From Biomphalaria glabrata (lineage: Eukaryota > Mollusca > Gastropoda > Planorbidae): 64,000 nucleotides of DNA. Made by a program: the position numbers and the translations under genes. Below the pieces are notes generated by a model. That model did no database searches and was not told the origin of the DNA. It worked only from the letters and a program-made list of their open reading frames with translations. The stretch lies in the NCBI RefSeq assembly GCF_947242115.1, contig NC_074726.1, positions 5,449,951-5,513,950 on the forward strand, written 5' to 3'. This document shows positions 45,541-56,620 of the stretch, piece after piece. Within the stretch, counting starts at the first letter, position 1, and every line of letters starts with the position of its first letter.

Positions 45541-47346
45541 AGTATTGGTACACAGAGTCTAGTATTGGTACACAGACTCTAGTATTGGTACACAGACTCT
45601 AGCACTGGTACACAGACTCTAGTATTGGTACACAGACTCTAGCACTGGTACACAGACTCTAGCACTGGTACACAGACTCTAGTATTGGTACACAGACTCT
45701 AGCACTGGTACACAGACTCTAGTATTGGTACACATACTCTAGTATTGGCACACAGACTCTATCACTGTGACACAGACTCTAGTATTGGTACATAGACTCT
45801 AGTATTGGTACACAGACTCTAGCACTGTGACACAGACTCTAGTACTGGTACACAGACTAGTATTGGTACACATACTCTATCACTGTGACACAGAATCTAG
45901 CACTGCTACACAGACTCTAGTATTGGTACAAAGACTCTATCACTGTGACACAGAATGTAGTATTGATACACAGACTCCAGCACTGGTACACAGACTCTAG
46001 TATTGGTACACAGACTCTAGTATTGGTACACATACTCTAGTATTGGCACACAGACTCTATCACTGTGACACAGACTCTAGTATTGGTACATAGACTCTAG
46101 TATTGGTACACAGACTCTAGCACTGTGACACAGACTCTAGTACTGGTACACAGACTAGTATTGGTACACATACTCTATCACTGTGACACAGAATCTAGCA
46201 CTGCTACACAGACTCTAGTATTGGTACAAAGACTCTATCACTGTGACACAGAATCTAGTATTGATACACAGACTCCAGCACTGGTACACAGACTCTAGTA
46301 TTGGTACACAGACTCTAGTATTGGTACACAGATTCTAGCACTTTGACACAGACTCTAGCACTGGTACACAGACTCTAGTATTGGTACACAGACTCTATCA
46401 CTGTGACACAGAATGTAGTATTGATACACAGACTCCAGCACTGGTACACAGACTCTAGTATTGGTACACAGACTCTAGTATTGGTACACAGACTCTAGTA
46501 TTGGTACAAAGACTCTATCACTGTGACACAGAATCTAGTATTGGTACACTGACTTTAGCACTGGTACACATACTCTAACACTGGTACACATAACCTAGTA
46601 TTGGTACACCGACTCTAGCAAGGTACACTGACACTAGCACTGGTACACAGACTCTAGTACTGGTACACAGACACTAGCACTGGTACACAGACTCTAGCAC
46701 TGGTACACTGACTCTAGCACTGGTACACAGACTCTAGCACTGGTAAACATAACCTAGTATTGGTACACAGACTCTAGCACTGGTACACTGACTCTGGCAC
46801 TGGTACACAGACTCTAGCACTGGTAAACATAACCTAGTACTGGTACACAGACTCTAGTACTGGTACACAGACTTTATTACTGTTACACAGAATCTAGTAC
46901 TGGTACACAGACTCTAGCACTGGTAAACATAACCTAGTACTGGTACACAGACTCTAGTATTGGTACACAGACTTTATTACTGTCACACAGAATCTAGTAT
47001 TGGTACACAGACTCTAGCACTGGTATACATAACCTAGTACTGGTACACAGACTCTAGTACTGGTACACAGACTCTAGTATTAGTACACAAACACTAGTAC
47101 TTTTAAGAAAACGCTAGTACAGGTACACAACCTCTAGTACTGGTACACATACTTTAGTACTTGCACACAGACGTTAGTACTGGTATACAAACTCTAGTTC
47201 TGGTACATAAACTCTAGCACTGGTACACAAATTTTAGCACTGGTACACAGACGTTAGTAATAGTACACAGAGGTTAGTACTGGTACACAAACTCTAGTAC
47301 TGGTACACAAACTCTAGTACTGGTACACAAACTCTAGCACTGGTTA
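45541..47346. repeat. 20-bp minisatellite, about 90 copies
   Basis: Unit AG[TA/CAC]T(T)GG(T)ACACAGACTCT, written for the common type AGTATTGGTACACAGACTCT, with a second type AGCACTGGTACACAGACTCT and others. Pattern blocks repeat with a period near 298 bp (e.g. 45721-46018 and 46019-46316). Homogeneity falls toward the right end. Confidence 0.97.
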
Positions 47347-47449
47347 ACATTGTGAATTATAAGTTTGGTAATACGTTAGGGACAATTTGGTGGAGCTTTT
47401 TATTTTTTGTTGTTTATATGGGCTTTAAAAAAAAAATTAATTAATATTT

Positions 47450-47590
47450 TCCAAGGGCTTATGTGGGCCCCAACTTGTCACGAATGATGGCCCACGCGCA
47501 ATGAACCCCTTTTGGCCTGGTTGGCATTCCTCATTTTGTGGGCCTCTGATGGTCGTGGGCCAGGGGTTCATTATTGCTACGCCATTGTCC
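47450..47590. repeat. DNA-transposon end (GCTACGCCATTG terminus)
   Basis: GGCCCACGCGCAATGAACCC and GGGCCAGGGGTTCATTATTG then CTACGCCATTG. A GGTGGCGTAGCAAGGC start lies at 44025. Confidence 0.45.
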
Positions 47591-48309
47591 CCACTAGAAC
47601 TAGGATTACAGAATAAGAAAGATAACCATTTAAGTCAAATGCTAAGAGAAGAGTAAGGAAAATTGTCAGCTCTTAGATTCCTGGTGTGGCGCCATTGTCT
47701 GCAGGGTTTTGTTTTACTAAGACTTTCGTCGTTCGCACCCTTGTTCAGTGAAGCGTATCATGAGTTGTCATATGTAATCGTCTATTGCATTTTCTTTTCT
47801 AAGAGATCTCCACCTGCTCCTGTTTCCTTTCTTTTTTTTTTTTTTGTTCCTTGAAGCGTTGTGCATGAATTAGCTGATGTTTGGATAATAATAATATGGT
47901 CATAGGCGTAGCCAGGGAGGGAGGGAATTTCCCCCAACTGCGCGGGGGGGGGGAGTTAATTATTATTATTTGTGTGTGTGTGTGTGTGTGTTTAAATTTT
48001 AATAAAGCTATATTAATTTAATTTGTCTGTCTGGTAAAAAAAGTTTATACACGTTATTTCTTCGACATCCATTTTTACATGTAGCTGAAGCTTTGTACAA
48101 TTATTTATTGGACCTGACAACACACGAGTTAAAAAAAAAAAGAAAAAAAGAATTAACTAATAAAGTAAGTAACTATTGGTAATTAAATATTTTGTTTGGT
48201 ATCTCAAACAAGGGAAAGAAATTGTACTTGACGTAAGGGTGGTATAAGCTGAATTAGTCCTCTTTTTAGTCGCCGCTCTAGAGTGAAACAAAATATTTAT
48301 AACTATGCA

Positions 48310-48540
48310 ATCTTCACTAGTCATAAACACCTCACTGGCAGAGTGGTTGGTACGTCGGCCCGAGGAGGCGTGAGTCACGAGTTTAAATTCAGGTCGTTCC
48401 CTTTTTTTTTTCTGTATATGCTTTTCAAAACCAATTATGGTAAATTCCACCCTGACATCCCATTTCGCCCCTCCCCTGGTCCAGATAAGTGATAGAATCA
48501 TAGCGTACTGAGAGAGCATGAAATTGCGCTAAACAAAAAC
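48310..48540 (+). repeat. Diverged tRNA-headed SINE, family II-like tail
   Basis: GCAGAGTGGTTGGTACGTCG with CACGAGTTTAAATTC as a B-box relic and a tail CATAGCGTACTGAGAGAGCA plus AAATTGCGCTAAACA that recalls the family II tail. Confidence 0.6.
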
Positions 48541-48689
48541 AATTGATAAAAACATTATTAATGTCACAGATTTATTGTTTTGTTTTTCTAGATCTATTAC
48601 ACATTGTTTTACGTCACTAAGCCAAACTAATTGATACAGTTACATTTCGTAAATGCTTTTTTTTTAAACATTTATTTTTTTAATGTTTT

Positions 48690-49310
48690 TCTTGTGTTTA
48701 TTGTAGGTGAGATTTTACTGTTAAATCATCTCTCAACCTAGGGAGGTGGGGGGGGGGGGGGGTTGAGGATAAAACCCACTTTTCTATCAAACAAAATTCC
48801 ACGAGCGTAGGCAATGGGGTTTGAGTTTAAAACCCCCCTCCAGTTTTTTTGACGTAAAAAAATCCCTCTTTAATATAGGACTAAAGCAAACAACAGTCAC
48901 TAGATTATATACGAAAGTCTACTTTTTTTCATTTATCACAAGTTGATTTTGTCTATACTATAAACAAATTATACTTAGCATTGTTCACACTGAATTTTTT
49001 AAAGTTATTTAAAGTTTCGTTACTTATGATATATTACGCTTATAACGGTTTAGTTGTCTACCAGCAGATTGGTGAAACAAGACAACGACCGGTCACAACA
49101 GTCACCTAATTCAATGAACGCTGCTAAGGGGGCTTAGTAGTTAAAAAAAATCCCCTCCAGAGGGTTTTGAGTTAAAAACCTCCCAACAGATGGTTTTGAC
49201 GATAAAACTCCTCGTTTCGATAAAAAAAAACAAAAAACTAAAGCAAACTACAGTCACCAAATTTCATGAGCATAGCCAATAGGTGTTTTGTGGTTAACCC
49301 CTCTACTCCA
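48690..49310. repeat. Dispersed repeat with GGGTTTTGAGTT core, at least two partial copies
   Basis: 48690-48890 and 49120-49310 share CTAAAGCAAAC[A/T]ACAGTCAC and TTTTGAGTT[T/A]AAAA with each other and with 17820-17890. Between them is the 49033-49090 repeat also seen at 41010. Confidence 0.55.
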
Positions 49311-49744
49311 ATAAGAAATTAAAGCGAAACTTCGCTTTCTCTATTAATAAAGTGCTGTGAATAAAATTGTAAACTTGAAGGGTATCAGTATAATGCAGTT
49401 TAGATACCTCAGAATATGAATGTAATAGTAAGTGTATGTGCTTTGAGTGGCTGGCAGTGCAGCGTGTGTGCCTGTGTATGAAATGACCAGTGGACCTTGA
49501 TTGTACATGGTTGAGTGAACAGCAGTGTGTCAGGACTGTGTGCAAAAGGAAGTCAGTTTTAGAGAACAAGTGGCTGGAGTAAAGAGCATAAATAGAGACT
49601 AATAAAATCATTGTGTTTATTGAAGCTCATGTTGTTTTAGTGGGTCTATTACAATGCATTCCTATTGTTTTGAAAATCGGAAATAATGCATGGCGCCGGG
49701 CTTCGCCCTTGGTCCCTTGGCAAGGAGGGATTTCAGCTAACTCT

Positions 49745-49784
49745 ACACACGCACGCACACACACACACACACACACACACATAC

Positions 49785-49853
<69 letters not shown>
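49745..49853. repeat. (CA)n-(TA)n compound microsatellite
   Basis: ACACGCACGCACAC run, then about 30 TA units. Confidence 0.97.
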
Positions 49854-49854
<1 letters not shown>

Positions 49855-49932
49855 GAAAGGGAGAAAAAAATCAGCCCACGACCGAAATCCTCCCTCGAAA
49901 TAAACTCCTGGTTACGCCCATAATAATAAATA

Positions 49933-50018
49933 ATGGACCTCATTCACCAATCGTAAACAAACAACATTTAGTCACGTGGTTAAATGTTGTTTGTTTACGA
50001 TTGGTAAATGAGGTCCAT
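49933..50018. mobile_element. Near-perfect 86-bp palindrome (MITE)
   Basis: Two 38-base arms starting ATGGACCTCATTCACCAATC, differing at one base, around a 10-base centre GTCACGTGGT. Same family as 58291-58465. Confidence 0.9.
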
Positions 50019-50519
50019 TGTGCAAAGTTTCAACTTGATCCGAGAATGGATGTGGGAGAAATGACGTGTAAAAATAGACAACATAAAGACAGACAGACAG
50101 ACAGAATTTGTTGATATTTGTTTTGTATTTATTAAAATATTTCTATTTACAAACGGTGCTGTTTTCAAATATTATAATATACTTGTTATAATAAGGAATA
50201 TTATGCCAGCTTCATTCATACATGACTTCTTAAGCATAGACACTCAACCATAGTGAGACATTTCTGCATGACCGCTTTTTAAAAAGTAACAATACATCTA
50301 GTACAATTTATATGTAATATTTTTACGGGCTGCTGAATCCAGATCTCATTGCAGAACGTAGGGCTTACGTTTCTTTTTTTAAACTCAAGATTTGACACAA
50401 TTTTAAGCTATTCAGGACTTGGTATTTCAGCGTTCTCTTTTACGCAACAGTTGTTTATATCATACACGTATTACTAGCACAAAAACATAAAGCAAACTAA
50501 AACTCTAAGGCAATTTCAC

Positions 50520-50745
50520 AAGACACAAGGGCCTCATAGCTAGCAATAACCTTCCTTCAATGGACAGTACCAAGAAAAAGAAGAAGAGGCAGACTGAGAA
50601 AGCAATGGAAAGACAACATAAAAGAATGGTAGGACATGTCATTGAAAGAGATACTATCGAGAGAGGAATGGAGAAAGCCGGTCTACAGATCTTGTGTGTT
50701 GCCTAAACGGTCCGATAGACCAAGGGATAGGTGAAGGGAAAGGTG
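50520..50745 (+). repeat. LINE 3' end, family F
   Basis: Translation RGRLRKQWKDNIKEW then DMSLKEILSREEWRKPVYRS and CVLPKRSDRPRDR, a well-known LINE C-terminal signature. Confidence 0.85.
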
Positions 50746-51284
50746 ATAGCCGTACTTTCGGTAAAACCTTAGACTTATTTCGGGGTAATTCGGAGATTTA
50801 TAAAATATTATGACTTACAATCTGTGAAATACATTCCGAATGTGTGTGATACTGAGGACGTTTTCGGACGATCTTACATTTATTCATCAACTAAATTGTG
50901 TTCTACTGTTAGTTCTTATCCTTATATTTCACGTACAGCTCTTGTTCTCCCACAGGAAATTTCTAAAGTGAGTATGTTACGAACACGTTGAAAATTAAAT
51001 ATAATTTGCTATACTAGGCCTCCACACTGTTCTGCGACGTCGCAATCTGTGTGAGGTTAAGACCAATATCTCATTGCTTCGTCGCCATGCAATGTAGTTT
51101 ACTGTATCAAAGACTGTCCTCCATACTTCGACATATTTGTCAGATTGTCACTTAAGTATGCAGCATGTATATTGTGAATAAGCACTAGAAAATTAATTAA
51201 ATGCAAGGTTGAGTGATAGCTTTTTTTATTATTATTTAAAAAATGAGCACAAATATATATTTATCTGTAAACGAAAAATAAAAT

Positions 51285-51358
51285 CTGTAAGTGGGTCGCT
51301 TCCTAGTAGGAAATAATGGTAGGGGGGGTCGCGGAACTAAAAAGGTTGAGAACCGCTG
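51285..51358. repeat. hAT-derived end fragment
   Basis: GGGGGGGTCGCGGAACTAAA then AAGGTTGAGAACCGCTG, as at the right end of 29685-32011; the left end is missing. Confidence 0.65.
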
Positions 51359-51845
51359 CGTTAAAAAAGCCTTCGTTTGCCTTTTTAGAGGAAATTATTT
51401 TTGTTAATTTCAATATGATCTGTATTCTTATCTTAACTTATATAATACAGACGTTAGTTCAAAAAAGAACATTTAATTTTTTAAAAAATTTATCTTGAAG
51501 GCTTCTCATCTGGCGCTTCCGCGAGTTAAAACCAAGCGCTTTGGTCTTGATCCGTTTATTATGATGAGGACGTTCTAGCGGTGTGCTAAAGTTGACCAAA
51601 AAGGGGTCAAGTGTAGGAGAAAATGTGCTAATTGATCAGCTTCGCCAGTCCTAATTCCTGAAAAATTCTGAGAATGGTTGGTGCATGCAAAGATTTGTGC
51701 TTTAGGATTTATTTCTAGAATACGATATTTTAGATCCTTTCGAGTCTGTTGGGTCCAGACCTTGTTGGCAAGTATGTTGGCTCTGTGAGGTCCCATCGGC
51801 ACAATTCTTGTTGAACGCCTGGGTGCAGGCGAGAGTCACGTTGAC

Positions 51846-54434
51846 TTAACTAGATCTGTGCTCGTCGTTGTGATAGTCGCAGCAAATAGGAGGCTTCTCG
51901 TCGTGGGAGACAAGATTGCACGGCTCAATATAAAAGTCAAAAGACACCGCTACCACCAACATCGTCAGATTGAGTAACAGAAAATTTATACCGCTCGACA
52001 TGGTAGCCGGTAACATCTGTTCTTCTGTCTTGTTCATCATGGTACCCATCGGCTCGTCTGTCTTGTTCATCTTGGTACCCATCGGCTCGTCTGTCTTGTT
52101 CATCATGGTACCCATCGGCTCGTCTGTCTTGTTCATCATGGTACCCATCGGCTCGTCTGTCTTGTTCATCTTGGTACCCATCGGCTCGTCTGTCTTGTTC
52201 ATCATGGTACCCATCGGCTCGTCTGTCTTGTTCATCATGGTACCCATCGGCTCGTCTGTCTTGTTCATCTTGGTACCCATCGGCTCGTCTGTCTTGTTCA
52301 TCTTGGTACCCATCGGCTCGTCTGTCTTGTTCATCATGGTACCCATCGGCTCGTCTGTCTTGTTCATCTTGGTACCCATCGGCTCGTCTGTCTTGTTCAT
52401 CTTGGTACCCATCGGCTCGTCTGTCTTGTTCATCTTGGTACCCATCGGCTCGTCTGTCTTGTTCATCTTGGTACCCATCGGCTCGTCTGTCTTGTTCATC
52501 TTGGTACCCATCGGCTCGTCTGTCTTGTTCATCTTGGTACCCATCGGCTCGTCTGTCTTGTTCATCATGGTACCCATCGGCTCGTCTGTCTTGTTCATCT
52601 TGGTACCCATCGGCTCGTCTGTCTTGTTCATCTTGGTACCCATCGGCTCGTCTGTCTTGTTCATCTTGGTACCCATCGGCTCGTCTGTCTTGTTCATCTT
52701 GGTACCCATCGGCTCGTCTGTCTTGTTCATCTTGGTACCCATCGGCTCGTCTGTCTTGTTCATCATGGTACCCATCGGCTCGTCTGTCTTGTTCATCTTG
52801 GTACCCATCGGCTCGTCTGTCTTGTTCATCTTGGTACCCATCGGCTCGTCTGTCTTGTTCATCATGGTACCCATCGGCTCGTCTGTCTTGTTCATCTTGG
52901 TACCCATCGGCTCGTCTGTCTTGTTCATCATGGTACCCATCGGCTCGTCTGTCTTGTTCATCTTGGTACCCATCGGCTCGTCTGTCTTGTTCATCTTGGT
53001 ACCCATCGGCTCGTCTGTCTTGTTCATCTTGGTACCCATCGGCTCGTCTGTCTTGTTCATCATGGTACCCATCGGCTCGTCTGTCTTGTTCATCTTGGTA
53101 CCCATCGGCTCGTCTGTCTTGTTCATCTTGGTACCCATCGGCTCGTCTGTCTTGTTCATCTTGGTACCCATCGGCTCGTCTGTCTTGTTCATCTTGGTAC
53201 CCATCGGCTCGTCTGTCTTGTTCATCTTGGTACCCATCGGCTCGTCTGTCTTGTTCATCTTGGTACCCATCGGCTCGTCTGTCTTGTTCATCTTGGTACC
53301 CATCGGCTCGTCTGTCTTGTTCATCTTGGTACCCATCGGCTCGTCTGTCTTGTTCATCTTGGTACCCATCGGCTCGTCTGTCTTGTTCATCTTGGTACCC
53401 ATCGGCTCGTCTGTCTTGTTCATCTTGGTACCCATCGGCTCGTCTGTCTTGTTCATCATGGTACCCATCGGCTCGTCTGTCTTGTTCATCTTGGTACCCA
53501 TCGGCTCGTCTGTCTTGTTCATCTTGGTACCCATAGGCTCGTCTGTCTTGTTCATCTTGGTACCCATCGGCTCGTCTGTCTTGTTCATCTTGGTACCCAT
53601 CGGCTCGTCTGTCTTGTTCATCTTGGTACCCATCGGCTCGTCTGTCTTGTTCATCTTGGTACCCATCGGCTCGTCTGTCTTGTTCATCTTGGTACCCATC
53701 GGCTCGTCTGTCTTGTTCATCATGGTACCCATCGGCTCGTCTGTCTTGTTCATCTTGGTACCCATCGGCTCGTCTGTCTTGTTCATCTTGGTACCCATCG
53801 GCTCGTCTGTCTTGTTCATCTTGGTACCCATCGGCTCGTCTGTCTTGTTCATCATGGTACCCATCGGCTCGTCTGTCTTGTTCATCTTGGTACCCATCGG
53901 CTCGTCTGTCTTGTTCATCATGGTACCCATCGGCTCGTCTGTCTTGTTCATCTTGGTACCCATCGGCTCGTCTGTCTTGTTCATCATGGTACCCATCGGC
54001 TCGTCTGTCTTGTTCATCTTGGTACCCATCGGCTCGTCTGTCTTGTTCATCATGGTACCCATCGGCTCGACTGTCTTGTTCATCTTGGTACCCATCGGCT
54101 CGTCTGTCTTGTTCATCTTGGTACCCATCGGCTCGTCTGTCTTGTTCATCTTGGTACCCATCGGCTCGTCTGTCTTGTTCATCATGGTACCCATCGGCTC
54201 GTCTGTCTTGTTCATCTTGGTACCCATCGGCTCGTCTGTCTTGTTCATCTTGGTACCCATCGGCTCGTCTGTCTTGTTCATCATGGTACCCATCGGCTCG
54301 TCTGTCTTGCTAAGCATGGTACCAAACGTTTGATCTGTCTTATTCATAATGGTATGACTCCCGTGGGGGTGCCGCCTAAGGGGGTGCCCGAGCATCCTCA
54401 TTGCACTGTGCGGAGTTGTAAAAAAAGCTCCCAC
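51846..54434 (-). CDS. Long repeat-encoded open frame, 862 aa; gene status doubtful
   Basis: If translated it gives about 70 copies of an 11-residue unit (MNKTDEPMGTK or MNKTDEPMGTM), after a 30-residue start MGAFFTTPHSAMRMLGHPLR. It ends with a non-repeat tail holding a hydrophobic stretch (INFLLLNLTMLVVAVSF) and a Cys/His-containing end (ICCDYHNDEHRSS). The unit is 33 bases, so every frame without a stop in the unit stays open: five of six frames do. Open length is therefore not evidence of coding. The N-terminal part lies in a dispersed repeat also seen at 26858-26935. No splice sites or promoter support it. It could be a repeat-rich secreted or membrane-linked protein, or nothing. Confidence 0.3.
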   Translation of the reverse strand: MGAFFTTPHSAMRMLGHPLRRHPHGSHTIMNKTDQTFGTMLSKTDEPMGTMMNKTDEPMGTKMNKTDEPMGTKMNKTDEPMGTMMNKTDEPMGTKMNKTDEPMGTKMNKTDEPMGTKMNKTVEPMGTMMNKTDEPMGTKMNKTDEPMGTMMNKTDEPMGTKMNKTDEPMGTMMNKTDEPMGTKMNKTDEPMGTMMNKTDEPMGTKMNKTDEPMGTKMNKTDEPMGTKMNKTDEPMGTMMNKTDEPMGTKMNKTDEPMGTKMNKTDEPMGTKMNKTDEPMGTKMNKTDEPMGTKMNKTDEPMGTKMNKTDEPMGTKMNKTDEPMGTMMNKTDEPMGTKMNKTDEPMGTKMNKTDEPMGTKMNKTDEPMGTKMNKTDEPMGTKMNKTDEPMGTKMNKTDEPMGTKMNKTDEPMGTKMNKTDEPMGTKMNKTDEPMGTKMNKTDEPMGTKMNKTDEPMGTMMNKTDEPMGTKMNKTDEPMGTKMNKTDEPMGTKMNKTDEPMGTMMNKTDEPMGTKMNKTDEPMGTMMNKTDEPMGTKMNKTDEPMGTKMNKTDEPMGTMMNKTDEPMGTKMNKTDEPMGTKMNKTDEPMGTKMNKTDEPMGTKMNKTDEPMGTKMNKTDEPMGTMMNKTDEPMGTKMNKTDEPMGTKMNKTDEPMGTKMNKTDEPMGTKMNKTDEPMGTKMNKTDEPMGTKMNKTDEPMGTMMNKTDEPMGTKMNKTDEPMGTKMNKTDEPMGTMMNKTDEPMGTMMNKTDEPMGTKMNKTDEPMGTMMNKTDEPMGTMMNKTDEPMGTKMNKTDEPMGTMMNKTEEQMLPATMSSGINFLLLNLTMLVVAVSFDFYIEPCNLVSHDEKPPICCDYHNDEHRSS
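52021..54340. repeat. 33-bp minisatellite, about 70 highly uniform copies
   Basis: Unit GGTACCCATCGGCTCGTCTG plus TCTTGTTCATC[A/T]T. Apart from the edge units, the A/T site is almost the only variable position; I noted one GGC-flanking change near 53535 and one CGTCTG to CGACTG near 54069. Such uniformity implies recent expansion or ongoing gene conversion. Confidence 0.98.
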
Positions 54435-54515
54435 AACCTTGTCACAATCCAGGCGCCGTTCCTCAAGGGGCCGTTACGTAAATGGCGTATCCTGCACGAT
54501 TAGCCTGGTATAGAA
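54370..54515 (-). repeat. Dispersed repeat flanking the 33-bp minisatellite
   Basis: Reverse complement matches 26780-26935 in two blocks (CCAGGCTAAtCGTGC.. and GGGAGCTTTTTTTACA..). Confidence 0.7.
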
Positions 54516-55930
54516 AAGGAAAATGGCAGGGGTCCCTTACGCTACGCTATTAGTCTAAACTGCCCACAGGTTGTGACGTTGCAGGTAAGTTTTCAGGCGA
54601 TTGGTCTTGCCTGGACTGAAATTCTTACACACTTGTCTCTGGTCCACGAAGGCTTTCTATCACATGACCATAACACGGGTCATATGTGCGTGTAATAATA
54701 GAGAACATACCATATTTAAATGAACTTTTTAACAAAAATGTCTCAGAAAAATCGGAAAAATCTTGGATGACATCAGCCACCCACTCTATCATAACTATGT
54801 CAAGTCGTCATGAAGTGGGCGACTTCTGTATATCAACACTAGAACCGAGCGGTACAAAACCTCGGTCAGACTATATAAACGCGACTCGTTGATCTGGAAA
54901 CATGAAAAGGACCAAGATGCCTGTGTGTAGTCGATGAATGAACTCTTTATGTTATGTCTGTCCTATTTATGTAAATGTTTCTGTTGTGTTGTCTTTATCT
55001 GAGGAAACAGTCCCTGTAATCACAACAAATTTCCATAAGGATCAATAAAGCAGTCGTAGTCACAGTCTACTGTTTCTTGACCAGTGTCATTTGCCTGAGA
55101 CACGTGTCACCCGATCGCACACACATTAACCCTGGAGTTTCTATGTATCTTTGTATTTTGCTTGTTATAAATATTCATTTTAACATTTTCATTAAAAAAA
55201 ATCAGGGGGGGGGGGGAAACCTTTAAGTTTGGAAGGACAATATTAAGGATTTTTTTTTTATTGACAGGGGATCCCTTAATGTGTGCTATCTGCCTCTTCC
55301 GGTTTGTCATCATAATTTTCATTTCTGATATAACATCGGAAACTTACGAATCAAGTAGGTCTACGAACATTCTGGATATAAATAAAGCTACTGGTAGCCC
55401 GTTTCCCTCTTCATCTATAGTTAAAACTTTCAAAAGAAATAGTGGTTCACATTTTATTTTAAATTTGTTAGGCGCTTCCACACTGTGTCTTATGTAGAGA
55501 AATCAAACGGAGGTAACAATGAAATAACGAAATCCAATAACACAGGTGAAAGCCCAACATTATAAGTTAAATGACGCTGATAGCGAATGTCGAACAAGAA
55601 GTTAAATAATAACGAAGGGAACCATCGAATGTTGTCAAGTTAAATCTCTACATCCATAAAACCTGCCTCTCTCTAAAGCCAGCAGAAGTATTCTGTTGAC
55701 GTTTCGCTATTTTTCCTACAGTTTTATTCTTGTTTTACTAGTGGCGTCATTGTCGCTAAGTTAAAACATTCCATTTCCATGAAACAAATCACTAATTCTT
55801 AATCGTGCCATAACAGATTCATTTTTAATCTACTTTTATGCTATGTAAGCTGATAAAGACTTTCTGATTTACATTTGAGATTCCTTTATTTTACTTCGCT
55901 ATAAACCTGTTATCACCGTCACAATATAAA
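54516..55930. other. No gene recognised
   Basis: Includes a G run at 55206-55215 and an AATAAA near 55045 that has no gene attached. Open frames at 54686 and 55261 show no family features. Confidence 0.35.
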
Positions 55931-55935
55931 GATAA

Positions 55936-56620
55936 GATGACTGTGTAACACAGCATTCATCGTAAAAATCCCTTTATTTTGTCTCCTATCAAGAACTATT
56001 TAGCAGTTACAGTGTGTAAAAGTTGTATTTAAATAGGGAACATTTTTCCGCATTGCTATGCAGTTATCAGGATTTAGTATTGCATGGATAAATGTGAATA
56101 ATAGCCCTGTGACACTGCCTTTCTCTTTGAAAGTTTTAAAAAATGCCTGTGTATAATGTTGACATCTGGTGATAGATTCTGTGAATGAACAGCAAGGTAA
56201 GCAAGGAACTTAGATCGTTGTATTTAAGGAACAAATTAAATTTAGTAATATGATCGACAAAGCTCGATATTTTGTAGATGACTGTGTAACACAGGATTCA
56301 TCGTAAAAATCCCTTTATTTTGTCTCCTATCAAGAACTATTTAGCAGTTACAGTGTGTAAAAGTTGTATTTAAATAGGGAACATTTTTTCCGCATTGCTA
56401 TGCGGTTATCAGGATTTAGTATTGCATGGATAAATGTGAATAATATCCCTGTGACACTCCCGTTCTCATTGAAAGTTTTAAAAAAATGTCTGTGTATAAT
56501 GTTGACATCTGGTGATAGATTCTGTGAATGAACAGCAAGGTAAGCAAGGAACTTAGATCGTAGTATTTAGGGAACAAATTAAATTTAGTAATATGATCGA
56601 CAAAGCTCGATATTTTGTAG
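55936..56620. repeat. 341-bp tandem duplication, two copies
   Basis: Copies start GATGACTGTGTAACACAG at 55936 and 56277 and end CGATATTTTGTAG. Only scattered differences (e.g. GCATTC/GGATTC, CTATGCAG/CTATGCGG, GATCGTTG/GATCGTAG), so the duplication is fairly recent. Non-coding. Confidence 0.95.

Noticed and set aside
45541-47346. CRISPR-like array
   Set aside because: Direct tandem 20-bp units without unique spacers in a eukaryotic genome; a minisatellite. The same applies to 52021-54340, 6521-6731 and 63821-64000.
44025-47588. One 3.5-kb transposon from GGTGGCGTAGCAAGGC to TTGCTACGCCATTG
   Set aside because: The ends are compatible but the flanks (CAGCTCTC and TCCCCACT) show no target duplication, so the ends may belong to different insertions.
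47903-49921. One transposon from ATAGGCGTAGCCAGGGAG to CTGGTTACGCCCAT
   Set aside because: Inverted ends are only partly similar and no target duplication could be made out; several unrelated repeats lie between.
49613-50114. Open frames full of Tyr-Ile or Thr-His repeats, also at 23917-24105 and 14347-14574
   Set aside because: Translation of (TA)n and (CA)n microsatellites.
51970-54333. 787-aa plus-strand open frame of SSVLFI[L/M]VPIG repeats
   Set aside because: Shadow of the 33-bp array. Five of six frames are open because the unit is a multiple of three; the hydrophobic repeat has no start context or family match.
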